Source: Variovorax paradoxus_P
Lineage (GTDB): Bacteria; Pseudomonadota; Gammaproteobacteria; Burkholderiales; Burkholderiaceae_C
Assembly: GCF_050627025.1 (NCBI RefSeq)
Contig: NZ_CP192472.1
Reading direction: 5' to 3' (one strand)
Length of the DNA stretch: 64,000 nt
The notes under the pieces are model-generated. The model saw only the letters and a list, made by a program, of their open reading frames with translations. It had not been told where the DNA came from and did not search any database. Every line of letters starts with the position of its first letter. Position 1 is the stretch's first letter. This document shows, piece after piece, positions 18,601 to 26,494 of the stretch. The translations under genes were made by a program, and so were the position numbers.

Positions 18601-18889
18601 GCGCGGCATCTCGGCTGTGGAAGCGGTGCGCGAGGCATGCCTGCTGCGCTTCCGGCCGATTCTGATGACCACGCTGGCCGCCGCACTTGGCGCGCTGCCG
18701 CTGGCCATCGGCTTCGGCCAGGGTTCCGAGCTGCGCCAGCCGCTGGGCGTGGCAATCATCGGCGGCCTTGTGGCGAGCCAGCTGCTCACGCTGCTGACAA
18801 CGCCCGTGGTCTACGTGCTGCTCGACAAGCTGCGCCGCCGTTCCGGCAACGAGCGGCACCTGAGCCGCGCGGCAAGCTCGGCGACTTGA
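15647..18889 (+). CDS. mdtC: RND multidrug efflux permease, MdtC type, with Ser/Thr-rich insertion
   Basis: This 1080-residue RND permease pairs with MdtB, with ATGA start-stop overlap. It has the expected NLSRPFVERPIATVLL start, TM4 motif GFVVDDAIVVLEN and C-terminal GIVKKNAILIIDFALE. It is about 45-50 residues longer than usual. The excess is a Ser/Thr/Ala-rich low-complexity stretch at about residues 774-823 in the second large periplasmic loop. The insertion is in frame and the flanking domain reads normally. The heterotrimer with MdtB is known for the family and inferred here from gene order. Confidence 0.93.
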   Translation: MNLSRPFVERPIATVLLTIGIALAGIAAFFVLPVSPLPQVDFPTISVTAGLAGASPSTMASSVATPLERRLGVIAGVNELTSTSSNGSTRISLQFDLKRNIDSAAREVQAAINAARADLPATLRSNPTYRKRNPTAAPIAILALTSKTRTPGQIYEAVSNIVSQKLSQVEGVGEVEIGGGSLPAVRVELEPFSLNRFGISSEDVRAAIQANNANRPKGAIENEDRRLQIYTPSPGRHAVEYRDMVIAWRNGSAVRLGDVARVIDSVENTRTLGLFNGQPAVIVLVTQEPGANIIETVDGLRELLPELRAQLPQDIEVQVASDRTNSIRASLREIEATLMISIALVVLVVGLFLRKARATIIPAVATVVSLLGTFGVMHLLGYSLNNLSLMALTVATGFVVDDAIVVLENTSRHIEAGMGRVEAALRGAREVGFTVLSISLSLVAVFIPLLFMDGQIGRLFREFAVTLSVSVLISLVISLTTTPMLCAMLLKPEQPDAKPPGRLARMSEGVYQWSLRTYAHSLDWALASKAVVMVVLLAVVGLNVYLFSAIPKGYFPEQDNGQLNAGLRADQSISSVALSEKLRQAVDIIHKDPAVDTVVGFAGGSRSGGGFMFVNLKPLSQRTEKTAAVVNRLRPQLNQLTGLRVFLSPVQDLRMGGRSSNSTYQYTLKGDNLADLRTWTAKLADRLRQETALTDVDSDQADNGVETFVEVDRESAARLGVTSSAVDNALYNAYGQRSVATIYDELNQYSVIMEWAPRYQRAPVVLKDLYVPSTLTTSTTASGATAVSSLANTTDASTGTSTTTSANPGLRTASTGQALAANTTLMVPLSAIAKVSERAVPSSIDHQDTELASTVSFNLGEGVPLQEARRIVAQAEADIAMPVNVRGSFQGTALAAQQSQGQQLALIVAAIVVIYIVLGVLYESLIHPITVLTTLPSAGVGAVLALLLFRMEFSIIALIGLFLLIGIVKKNAILIIDFALEAERARGISAVEAVREACLLRFRPILMTTLAAALGALPLAIGFGQGSELRQPLGVAIIGGLVASQLLTLLTTPVVYVLLDKLRRRSGNERHLSRAASSAT

Positions 18890-18897
18890 ACAGAAGA

Positions 18898-20340
18898 ATG
18901 AACGAACCTGCCATGAAACACCGACAACGCATTCACTTGAATCTGCCCGGCAGGCTGTCCGCACTGGTGTTGGCCGCCATGGTTGCCGGCTGCGCCGTAG
19001 GCCCCGCCTACCAAGTGCCCACCTCGGCCGCGCCCGCCGGCTGGAAAGAGCAAAAGACCGCCGAAGGCTGGCTGCCCGCCGCCCCGGCCGATGCGCTCGA
19101 CCGCGGCGAATGGTGGAAGCTTTTCGGCGACGCGACGCTCGACGACCTGGCCGCCCGCGTGCAGGTGTCCAACCAGAACATTGCCGCGGCAGTGGCCAAC
19201 TACGCGCAAGCCCAGGCACTGGTGCGCGGAGAACGCGCCGCGCTGTTTCCAACGGTGTCGCTCGACGGCAGCGGCAGGCGAAGCGGCAACACCGGCAGCA
19301 CCAGCAACGCGACCAGCACCTTTGCCGCAACGCTGGGTGTCGACTGGGCGCCCGACGTGTGGGGCCGGCTGCGCCAAGCCGTGAGCAGCGCGCAGGCCAA
19401 TGCAGAGGCCAGCGAGGCCGATCTTGCTTCGGCGCGCCTTTCGGCCATTGGCGACCTGGCCACCAACTACTTCTCGCTGCGCGAAACCGATGCCGAAATC
19501 GTGCTGCTCGACCAGACCATCGAGGGCTACCAGCGCGCCTTCGACATCACCAGCAACCGCTACAAGGCCGGCATTGCCGCGCAGACCGATGTGCTGCAGG
19601 CGCAGACCCAGCTGGTGAGCGCGCAGGCGGAACGCGTGGGGCTGCAACGCACCCGCGCCACGCTGGAGCACGCAATTGCCATGCTCGTAGGCGTGGCACC
19701 TGCAGACTTCAGCCTGCCCGCCGCGCAGTGGACGCCCACGGTGCCCGGCATTCCGACGGGGGTGCCAACGACGCTGCTGCAGCGCCGGCCCGACATTGCG
19801 GCGGCCGAGCGCGCAGTGGCCGCCGCCAATGCGCAGATCGGCATTGCGCGTTCTGCGTACTTTCCCAACTTTGGGCTCAGCGCTTCGGTGGGCGGCAACG
19901 CAAGCCGCGTAAAAGACCTGTTCAACGCATCCAACACGCTATGGGCGCTCGGCCTTTCGGTGGCGCAGGTGGTGTTCGATGCGGGCGCCATCGGTGCAAG
20001 TGTCGACTCGGCCAAGGCGGGCCACGAAGCCAGCGTGGCGCGCTACCGGCAAACGGTGCTCACCGCCTTCCAGTCCGTGGAAGACCAGTTGACCGCTGGT
20101 GCCGCGCTGGCCCAACAAGAGGGCCTGCGGCGCGAAGCCTCGGCCGCGGCCGACAAGACCGAGCAGCAGTTGCTCAACCGCTACCGCGCGGGCCAGGTCA
20201 GCTACACCGAGGTGGTCACCGCGCAGGCGGCCGCGTTGAATGCACGCCGCACGCTGGTGCAGCTGCTTGTAAATCGCCAGACCGCCGCGGTGGCGCTCAT
20301 TCAGGCCCTCGGCGGCGGCTGGCAGGCTGGGGCAACGTAG
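18898..20340 (+). CDS. Outer-membrane efflux factor, NodT/OprM type lipoprotein
   Basis: This 480-residue protein has a signal peptide with lipobox VAGC (cysteine near residue 33), then the tandem OEP domains of TolC-like channels (NIAAAVANYAQAQALVRGERAALFPTVSL; LLQRRPDIAAAERAVAAANAQIG). It should form the trimeric outer-membrane duct for the MdtABC pump. It begins 8 bases after mdtC. ATG 18898 and ATG 18913 are both possible starts; the first has AGAAG just upstream. Confidence 0.93.
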   Translation: MNEPAMKHRQRIHLNLPGRLSALVLAAMVAGCAVGPAYQVPTSAAPAGWKEQKTAEGWLPAAPADALDRGEWWKLFGDATLDDLAARVQVSNQNIAAAVANYAQAQALVRGERAALFPTVSLDGSGRRSGNTGSTSNATSTFAATLGVDWAPDVWGRLRQAVSSAQANAEASEADLASARLSAIGDLATNYFSLRETDAEIVLLDQTIEGYQRAFDITSNRYKAGIAAQTDVLQAQTQLVSAQAERVGLQRTRATLEHAIAMLVGVAPADFSLPAAQWTPTVPGIPTGVPTTLLQRRPDIAAAERAVAAANAQIGIARSAYFPNFGLSASVGGNASRVKDLFNASNTLWALGLSVAQVVFDAGAIGASVDSAKAGHEASVARYRQTVLTAFQSVEDQLTAGAALAQQEGLRREASAAADKTEQQLLNRYRAGQVSYTEVVTAQAAALNARRTLVQLLVNRQTAAVALIQALGGGWQAGAT

Positions 20341-20360
20341 TCGACGCGATCAACCTGCCT

Positions 20361-20726
20361 TCAGTGCGCGTGACGGTCCATCGCTCCGCCAAGGTAGTCC
20401 TTGTCGGTCACAAGCACCCAGAGCGCGAGCACCAGGATTGCCGCGGAGACGAGCACAGCGTTGACCATCGCGTTCTCGGCAGTGGCAAAGCCGAGCACCC
20501 ACGGTGACACGGCCAGCCAGATGGCGAGCGCGCCTTCGGTCCACTCTTCCCAGGCACGCGGTACCAGGGTCGCCCCCAGCGCCACGGCGCCCAGTGCGAC
20601 ACCCGTCGCTACCGTGCTCCACATTGCCAGCGTCACGTCCTGGAAACCCAGGACCCAGGGCGAGACGATCAGCCACACACCCAGAACGATGTTGACCGGG
20701 TCTTGCCAGTGTTTCACTTGCTTCAT
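20361..20726 (-). CDS. SPW repeat membrane protein
   Basis: From the ATG at 20726 this encodes 121 residues. AGGAGG precedes that ATG by 8 bases, whereas an ATG six bases earlier is too close. Two repeats of the SPW type (IVSPWVLGF and AVSPWVLGF) sit in four predicted membrane helices, matching PF03779. It begins HWQDPVNIVLG, also typical. The function of SPW proteins is unknown. It is convergent with the efflux operon. Confidence 0.9.
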   Translation of the reverse strand: MKQVKHWQDPVNIVLGVWLIVSPWVLGFQDVTLAMWSTVATGVALGAVALGATLVPRAWEEWTEGALAIWLAVSPWVLGFATAENAMVNAVLVSAAILVLALWVLVTDKDYLGGAMDRHAH

Positions 20727-20840
20727 GGTCATTACCTCCTGTCGCAACACAAAGCGGCGACTGGTGTTTGACCAGCCGGTTTTTGCCGGGTTCCGCATTG
20801 CCGCGCTGCAGCATGCGATTGGTTGCCCGCACCTAGGTTT

Positions 20841-21707
20841 CTAGCCGCCGCGCGCCACCGGCGGCACCAGGTAGGCGCCCGATTCGAACAGCTGCGCTTC
20901 CGCCTGGTCGATACGCCGTATCACAGGCTTGCCCGCGCGGCTTGCGAGCAGTTCGACCAGCGCTTCGGTCACCGCCACGCCGGCCGCCACGGAAGGAAAG
21001 AACGAGGGGCTGTTGATCGTGAAGAGCAGTGTTTCGTCCGCCAGCAGCGACAGCGGCGAAGCCACGCTGTCGGTAATGGCGACGATACGGCAGCCCGCCG
21101 CCTTGGCCGCCTCTGCCACCTGCAGCGCCTCGCGCGAGTAGGGCATGAAGCTGGCCACCACCAATGCGTCGCCCTTGGCAAAGGCACGCTGCTGCATTTC
21201 GAGCGAGCCGCCCTGGCCGTCGACCAGATGCACGCTGACGCGAAAGAGCCGGTACACATAGACGAACGAGAACGCAATCGGAAAGCAGGCCCTGAACCCC
21301 GCCGCATGCACGGTGGGTGCTTTTTCGATCAATGCGCAAGCCTTTTGCAGCGCCTGCTCGCTTTGGTGGTGCGTGGCTTCAAGGTTGCGGCGCTGCACCT
21401 CGAACATCTCGCCCGTGAGGCTCCTGTCCTGCGCGCGGCCGATGAGCTGCTTGGCGCGCCCGCCGTAGGTTTCGGTGCCCAGGCCCATGTCGCCGGCAAA
21501 AGCTTCCTTCAGTTGCGGCCAGCCCGCATAACCCAGGTGCTGCGCAAAACGCACCAGCGTGGCGGGTGTGCTCTGCGCGCGCTTGCCCACGTTGCGCATC
21601 GATGTGGTGACGACTTCGTTCGGATGGTCGAGGACGTAGCGCGCCACCTGCTGCAAGGCGGGGCTCAGTTCGTTGAAACGCTGGCGGATCTGGTCTCTGG
21701 CGCCCAT
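20841..21707 (-). CDS. MurR/RpiR family transcriptional regulator
   Basis: This 288-residue protein has an N-terminal RpiR helix-turn-helix (residues 1-80, with VVTTSMRNVGKRAQSTPATLVRF) and a C-terminal SIS sugar-isomerase-like domain (about 125-255, e.g. DALVVASFMPYSREALQVAEA and AITDSVASPL). SIS domains bind phosphosugars or other small ligands. It is transcribed away from the aminotransferase operon, and the space between carries three similar operator dyads, so it very likely controls that operon and itself. The inducer may be an intermediate of the pathway rather than a sugar. Confidence 0.93.
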   Translation of the reverse strand: MGARDQIRQRFNELSPALQQVARYVLDHPNEVVTTSMRNVGKRAQSTPATLVRFAQHLGYAGWPQLKEAFAGDMGLGTETYGGRAKQLIGRAQDRSLTGEMFEVQRRNLEATHHQSEQALQKACALIEKAPTVHAAGFRACFPIAFSFVYVYRLFRVSVHLVDGQGGSLEMQQRAFAKGDALVVASFMPYSREALQVAEAAKAAGCRIVAITDSVASPLSLLADETLLFTINSPSFFPSVAAGVAVTEALVELLASRAGKPVIRRIDQAEAQLFESGAYLVPPVARGG

Positions 21708-21734
21708 GGCGGTGTCTCTCTGGCTGCTGTTGTT

Positions 21735-21817
21735 GGAACGAATGTACCGGACACCGATTCACGTAACAGTTGACGGAACAAATGTTCCAAACAATAATCC
21801 GCCGAAACGTTGGTTCC
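21735..21817. promoter_or_regulatory. Three related GGAAC-N4-GTTCC operator dyads
   Basis: GGAACGAATGTACC (21735-21748), GGAACAAATGTTCC (21775-21788, perfect) and GAAACGTTGGTTCC (21804-21817) share the pattern GGAAC-N4-GTTCC. They lie in the 146-base gap between the RpiR regulator gene and the aminotransferase gene. Starts are 40 and 29 bases apart. RpiR-type regulators bind such dyads, so these are the likely sites. Confidence 0.75.
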
Positions 21818-21853
21818 AAACCTGAATCCGCCATCTGCCGCCAATCCGCCACC

Positions 21854-23188
21854 ATGACGCACGTCTTTCATCGCCACCTTCGCCAGAGCCCGCCCGTTGC
21901 CGCAGGCTCCAGCGGCATGTTCATCCGCGACGCCGAAGGGCGCGAATACCTCGACGCATCGGGCGGCGCGGCGGTGTCGTCGCTCGGCCATGCGCACCCC
22001 GAGGTGCTGGCCGCCATGCACGCGCAGCTCGACAAGCTGGCCTACGCCCACACCAGCTTCTTTACCAGCGAAGTGGCCGAGCAACTGGCCGACGAGCTGA
22101 TTTCATCGGCGCCCAAAGGCATGAGCCATGTGTACCTGGTGAGCGGCGGCTCCGAGGCGGTAGAGGCGGCGCTGAAGATGGCGCGGCAGTACTTCGTCGA
22201 AATCGGCCAGCCGCAGCGCACGCACTTCATTGCACGTCGGCAGAGCTACCACGGCAACACGCTGGGCGCGCTTGCAGTGGGCGGCAATGCATGGCGGCGC
22301 GAACCGTTCGCACCCATCCTGGTGCCGGCCACGCATGTGGCGCCGTGCTATCCGTATCGCGAGCAGCTTGCCGGTGAAAGCGCCGAGCAATACGGCCAGC
22401 GCCTTGCGGCGGAGCTCGAGGCAGCCATCCTCGCGCAGGGCGCCGACAGCGTGATTGCCTTCGTGGCAGAAACGGTGGGCGGCGCCACGGCCGGCGTGCT
22501 CACCCCCGTGCCGGGCTACTTCAAGGCCGTGCGCGCGGTATGCGACAAATACGGCGTGCTGCTCATCCTCGACGAGGTGATGTGCGGCATGGGCCGAACG
22601 GGCACGCTGCACGCCTGCGAGCAGGAGGGTGTGGTGCCCGACCTCATGACCATTGCCAAGGGCCTGGGCGGCGGCTATCAGCCGGTTGGCGCGGTGCTGG
22701 CGCAGCGCAAGATCGTCGATGCCATGTCGAAGGGCAGCGGCTTCTTCCAGCACGGCCACACCTATCTCGGCCATCCGATGGCCTGCGCAGCGGCGCTCGC
22801 GGTACAGCAGGTGATCCGCCGCGAAGGACTGGTGGCCAAGGTTCGCGAAGACGGCGCGGCCTTCGGCGCCATGCTGGCCGACGCGCTCGGAGGCCACCCG
22901 CATGTCGGCGACATTCGCGGCCGCGGTTTCTTCTGGGGACTCGAACTCGTGGCCGATCGCACGAGCAAGGCGCCGTTCGATCCGGCACTGAAGATCAACG
23001 CCGCCATCAAGAAAGACGCCATGGCGCGGGGCCTGCTGTGCTACCCCTTTGGCGGCACGGTCGATGGCCGGCAAGGCGACCATGTTCTGCTCGCGCCGCC
23101 CTTCATTGCCACGCATGCGGACCTGCAGGAAATCGCAACGCGCCTTGCGGCTTCCATCGACGCCGTGACGAGCGCCGCCGCGCGCTGA
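21854..23188 (+). CDS. Class III PLP-dependent aminotransferase
   Basis: This 444-residue enzyme has the class III (omega) aminotransferase fold: DASGGAAVSSLGHAHPEV at the N-terminus, the LILDEVMCGMGRTG segment, and the PLP lysine in TIAKGLGGGYQPVG (about Lys269). The family moves an amino group from an amine, diamine or omega-amino acid to pyruvate or 2-oxoglutarate. The substrate cannot be set from sequence. ATG 21854 is preferred because the upstream in-frame extension crosses the operator region. It leads an operon with a binding protein and a racemase-like enzyme. Confidence 0.92.
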   Translation: MTHVFHRHLRQSPPVAAGSSGMFIRDAEGREYLDASGGAAVSSLGHAHPEVLAAMHAQLDKLAYAHTSFFTSEVAEQLADELISSAPKGMSHVYLVSGGSEAVEAALKMARQYFVEIGQPQRTHFIARRQSYHGNTLGALAVGGNAWRREPFAPILVPATHVAPCYPYREQLAGESAEQYGQRLAAELEAAILAQGADSVIAFVAETVGGATAGVLTPVPGYFKAVRAVCDKYGVLLILDEVMCGMGRTGTLHACEQEGVVPDLMTIAKGLGGGYQPVGAVLAQRKIVDAMSKGSGFFQHGHTYLGHPMACAAALAVQQVIRREGLVAKVREDGAAFGAMLADALGGHPHVGDIRGRGFFWGLELVADRTSKAPFDPALKINAAIKKDAMARGLLCYPFGGTVDGRQGDHVLLAPPFIATHADLQEIATRLAASIDAVTSAAAR

Positions 23189-23242
23189 CCGCAGCTCCTT
23201 CTTTCGTCGTTTTTCAACCAGCCCGTTCCAAGGAGCGCTTTC

Positions 23243-24157
23243 ATGCCCAAGCTTCGTCTGCAGGTTCCCTCCGGTGTTGCCGCCCTCGCGGCGGCTCTTG
23301 CCCTGCTGTTGCCCCATGCCGTGCAGGCCCAGGACAACAACGACACGCTCGCCAGGATCAAGGCGAGCGGTGCCATCACCTTCGGCTACCGCGAATCGTC
23401 GTTCGGCTTTTCGTACCTCGACGGCAACCTGAAACCCGTGGGCTACAGCATCGAAATTTGCAACCGCATCGTCGAGGCAGTGAAGAGCGAACTGAAGCTG
23501 CCCGCCATCGAAATCAAGTACCAGGCGGTGACTTCGGCCAACCGCATTCCGCTGGTGCAGAACGGCACGGTCGACATCGAATGCGGCTCCACCACCAACC
23601 TGGTCGACCGGCAGAAGCAGGTGGCCTTTTCGCCGGACATCTTTCGCTACAACGTGCGCATGCTGGTCAAGGCCGATTCGGGCATCAGGAGCATTGCCGA
23701 CCTGCAGGGCAAGACCGTGGTCACCACCACCGGCACCACCTCGTTCCGCCTGCTCCGCGAAGCCGACAAGGGCCGCAACCTCGAGGTGAACAACCTGGGC
23801 GGCAAGGACCACAGCGATTCCTTCCTGCTGGTGGAAAGCGGCAGGGCGCAGGCCTTTGTGCTCGACGACATCCTCTTGGCGGGCCAGCTCGCGAATGCGC
23901 GCAATCCGAAGGACTTTGTCATTACCGGCGAAAGCCTGCGTACCGAGAACCAGTCGCTCATGTTCCGCAAGGACGACCCCGCCTTCAAGGCGCTGGTGGA
24001 CCGCGTGGTGTCGGGCATGATGAAGTCGGGCGAGATGGAAAAGCTCTACAACAAGTGGTTCATGTCGCCCATTCCGCCCAAGGGCATCAACATCAACTAC
24101 CCGCTCAACGCCGAGACGAAAGAGGCCTTTGCCAACCCGTCTTCCAAGGGCATCTGA
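23243..24157 (+). CDS. Amino-acid ABC transporter periplasmic binding protein, GltI type
   Basis: This 304-residue protein has a signal peptide (cleavage after about VQAQ, residue 29) and a type II periplasmic binding fold. Segments such as GAITFGYRESSFGFSYLD, GYSIEICNRIVEAVK and VDIECGSTTNLVDRQKQVAFS resemble the glutamate/aspartate receptor GltI. It would deliver an acidic or related amino acid to an ABC importer. No permease or ATPase gene is in the operon, so it must share one encoded elsewhere. Confidence 0.92.
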   Translation: MPKLRLQVPSGVAALAAALALLLPHAVQAQDNNDTLARIKASGAITFGYRESSFGFSYLDGNLKPVGYSIEICNRIVEAVKSELKLPAIEIKYQAVTSANRIPLVQNGTVDIECGSTTNLVDRQKQVAFSPDIFRYNVRMLVKADSGIRSIADLQGKTVVTTTGTTSFRLLREADKGRNLEVNNLGGKDHSDSFLLVESGRAQAFVLDDILLAGQLANARNPKDFVITGESLRTENQSLMFRKDDPAFKALVDRVVSGMMKSGEMEKLYNKWFMSPIPPKGININYPLNAETKEAFANPSSKGI

Positions 24158-24170
24158 CGATTACCCTCGC

Positions 24171-24827
24171 ATGACCCGCATCGCACTGATTCACGCGCTC
24201 TCGCACTCGGTTGCGCCCATCAACGCCGCCTTCGAGCGCGACTGGCCGGAGGCCGTGCGCATGAACCTGCTGGACGACAGCCTTTCGGCCGACCTGGCTC
24301 GTGGCGGCCAGGGGCTCGACGCCGCCATGCACGAGCGCTTTCAGCGGCTTGCGCAGTACGCGGTCGACACCGGTGCGCAAGGCATTCTCTTCACCTGCTC
24401 GGCTTTCGGCCCATGCATCGAGGCGGTGGCGCGGCGGCATGCGGGCATTCCGGTGCTCAAGCCCAACGAGGCGATGGTGGCCGAGGCCGCGCAGGGCGAA
24501 GGGCGCGGGCGGCTCGGCCTTATCGCAACCTTTGCAGCCACATTGGTTTCGATGCCGCCCGAGTTTCCGCCGGGCATCGATCTGGAGCCCGTGCTGGCCG
24601 CCGGCGCGCTCGATGCATTGAATGCCGGCGATGAGGCGCGCCACGATGCCTTGATTGCCGAGCAGGCGGCAGCCCTGCGCGAGCGCGGCTGTACGCGCGT
24701 TGCGCTGGCGCAGTTCAGCATGGCGCGTGCGCGTGCCGCCTGCGAGCAGGCCAGCGGCTTGCCGGTGTTGACCACAGTCGATAGCGCCGTGAGGGCACTG
24801 CGGCTGCGCTCCGGTCAGGGCGGCTGA
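24171..24827 (+). CDS. Aspartate/glutamate racemase family protein
   Basis: From the ATG at 24171 this encodes 218 residues with the Asp/Glu racemase fold. FTCSAFGPCIEAV contains a catalytic-type cysteine (the TCSA pattern) in the N-terminal half. The expected partner cysteine in the C-terminal half is less clear: RERGCTRVALAQFSMA has Cys in a different place. It may be an arylmalonate decarboxylase-like or maleate isomerase-like enzyme instead. It follows the binding-protein gene by 13 bases and should act on the same substrate class. Confidence 0.85.
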   Translation: MTRIALIHALSHSVAPINAAFERDWPEAVRMNLLDDSLSADLARGGQGLDAAMHERFQRLAQYAVDTGAQGILFTCSAFGPCIEAVARRHAGIPVLKPNEAMVAEAAQGEGRGRLGLIATFAATLVSMPPEFPPGIDLEPVLAAGALDALNAGDEARHDALIAEQAAALRERGCTRVALAQFSMARARAACEQASGLPVLTTVDSAVRALRLRSGQGG

Positions 24828-24911
24828 CAAAAGCCCGCGGCGGCACGGGGCCGCCTGAACCCGGCCTGACTCGATGCCTCGCCATAATTGGTGCTCTTTA
24901 AAGGAGTAAGC

Positions 24912-25736
24912 GTGGACATCGTTTTGCTGGTGAAGGCCGCTGTCATGGGCATCGTCGAGGGGCTGACAGAATTTCTGCCGATCTCGTCGACCGGGCATCT
25001 GATTCTTGCGGGCTCGCTGCTCGGCTTCGACGACGCCAAGGCCAAGGTGTTCGACATTGCCATCCAGACGGGCGCGATCTTCGCGGTAATCCTGGTGTAC
25101 TGGCAAAAGATCCACTCCACCGTTGCGGCACTGCCGCGCCAGCCCAAGGCAAGGCGCCTGGCCATCAACGTGGTGGTCGGCTTTTTGCCCGCGGTGGTGC
25201 TGGGCCTCATCTTCGGCAAGATGATCAAGGCGCACCTCTTTACCCCGGTGGTCGTGGCAAGCACCTTCATCATCGGCGGCTTCATCATTCTGTGGGCCGA
25301 AAAGCGGCCGCCGGGCTCGGTGCGCATCGAGCACGTCGACGACATGACGACGTGGGACGCACTCAAGGTGGGCCTGGTGCAATGCTTTGCGATGATTCCG
25401 GGCACCAGCCGCAGCGGCTCGACCATCATCGGCGGCATGCTGCTGGGCCTGTCGCGCCAGGCGGCCACCGATTTTTCGTTTTTCCTTGCCATTCCAACGC
25501 TCATCGGCGCGGGGGCCTACAGCCTCTACAAGGAGCGCGCGCTGTTGTCGGTGGCCGACATTCCGCTGTTCTCGGTGGGGCTGGTGTTTTCGTTTTTGAG
25601 CGCTTGGCTGTGCGTTCGCTGGCTGCTGAAGTACATCAGCACGCACAACTTCATTCCGTTTGCGTGGTACCGCATTGCCTTTGGCATTGTGGTGCTGGCC
25701 ACGGCTTGGACCGGCGTGGTGGTCTGGGCGGAATAG
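24912..25736 (+). CDS. uppP: Undecaprenyl-diphosphatase
   Basis: This 274-residue integral membrane enzyme (UppP/BacA) removes a phosphate from undecaprenyl pyrophosphate to recycle the lipid carrier for peptidoglycan and other surface polymers. The two signature motifs are intact: EGLTEFLPISSTGHL near the N-terminus and PGTSRSGSTIIGG in the middle. About eight membrane helices are predicted. The GTG at 24912 is preceded by AGGAG at five bases. It is a single gene, convergent with the response regulator. Confidence 0.96.
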   Translation: MDIVLLVKAAVMGIVEGLTEFLPISSTGHLILAGSLLGFDDAKAKVFDIAIQTGAIFAVILVYWQKIHSTVAALPRQPKARRLAINVVVGFLPAVVLGLIFGKMIKAHLFTPVVVASTFIIGGFIILWAEKRPPGSVRIEHVDDMTTWDALKVGLVQCFAMIPGTSRSGSTIIGGMLLGLSRQAATDFSFFLAIPTLIGAGAYSLYKERALLSVADIPLFSVGLVFSFLSAWLCVRWLLKYISTHNFIPFAWYRIAFGIVVLATAWTGVVVWAE

Positions 25737-25763
25737 CCCTGAGCCTCGGCGCCGGGCCTCAGC

Positions 25764-26456
25764 TCAGCGCGAGAAAGAATCGTCGCCGCCCGCGCTGGCT
25801 GTTTCGGCCCGCGAGCCGAGCGCCAGTTTCTTGTAGATGCCCTTGGTGCGGCACTCCACCGCCAGCCGGGGTGTTGCAAGCGTTTCGGCAATGTCGCCGC
25901 AGCTGCGTCCTTGCACCACCAGCTCGAGCATCTTGCGCTCGCGCAGCGACAGTGCGGTGTCAGGCTCGGCGGGTGAATCGGCCGCATGACCCGCGTCCCA
26001 GGCCAGCACGCGCCGGGCAATGGCCACGTCGATCGGCGCGCCGCCTTGCTCGATGCTGCGCAGCCCGATGCTGAGCTCCAGGTCGTCGCGCTCTTTCAGC
26101 AGATAGCCCACCGCACCGGCGCGCAAGGCTGAAAAAACGGTTTCTTCGGTGCGTTTTGCAGCAACGGCGACGGCGGGCACCCGCGGATGGTTCGCCTGCA
26201 GCCATTCGATGAATTCGACCCCGCTGCCGTCAGGCAAGCCGACGTCTACAAGGGCCATGCCGAAGCGCTGGCTCTCGAGCAACTGCATGGCCGTCTCACC
26301 GTTCTCGGTCCAGGTGATTTGCGGCTCGTCGCATCCGAGCGTCGAAAGGATGTAGCGAAAACGTTCCTGCATCGACGGGTCGTTTTCGACCACCAGCGTC
26401 GGGCTCAGAGAGACGGCTTCGACGGCTTCCATTTGGGAAGTTGACATTTGTGCCAC
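25764..26456 (-). CDS. NarL-type response regulator with atypical receiver
   Basis: This 230-residue protein has a receiver domain (residues 20-140) and a LuxR-type HTH. It is clearly a paralogue of the regulator at 30407-31108 (shared LLKERDDLELSI and LRSIEQGGAPID). The phospho-acceptor Asp71 (ALVDVGLPDGSG) and Lys121 are kept. However, the acidic pair is Glu24-Asn25 instead of Glu-Asp, and the conserved Ser/Thr is Ala99 where the paralogue has Ser. The HTH is also diverged (PRLAVECRTKGIY) and the C-terminus is Ser/Gly-rich. It lies 38 bases after the sensor kinase gene in the same operon. Confidence 0.88.
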   Translation of the reverse strand: MAQMSTSQMEAVEAVSLSPTLVVENDPSMQERFRYILSTLGCDEPQITWTENGETAMQLLESQRFGMALVDVGLPDGSGVEFIEWLQANHPRVPAVAVAAKRTEETVFSALRAGAVGYLLKERDDLELSIGLRSIEQGGAPIDVAIARRVLAWDAGHAADSPAEPDTALSLRERKMLELVVQGRSCGDIAETLATPRLAVECRTKGIYKKLALGSRAETASAGGDDSFSR

Positions 26457-26494
26457 ATTTTGAAGCGGTGATCGGACAACTGGGACGTTTTTAC

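Noticed and set aside
24841..24870. GGCGGC...GCCGCC hairpin after the racemase gene as a terminator.
   Set aside because: The stem is short and no T tract follows, so it cannot be separated from background G+C richness.
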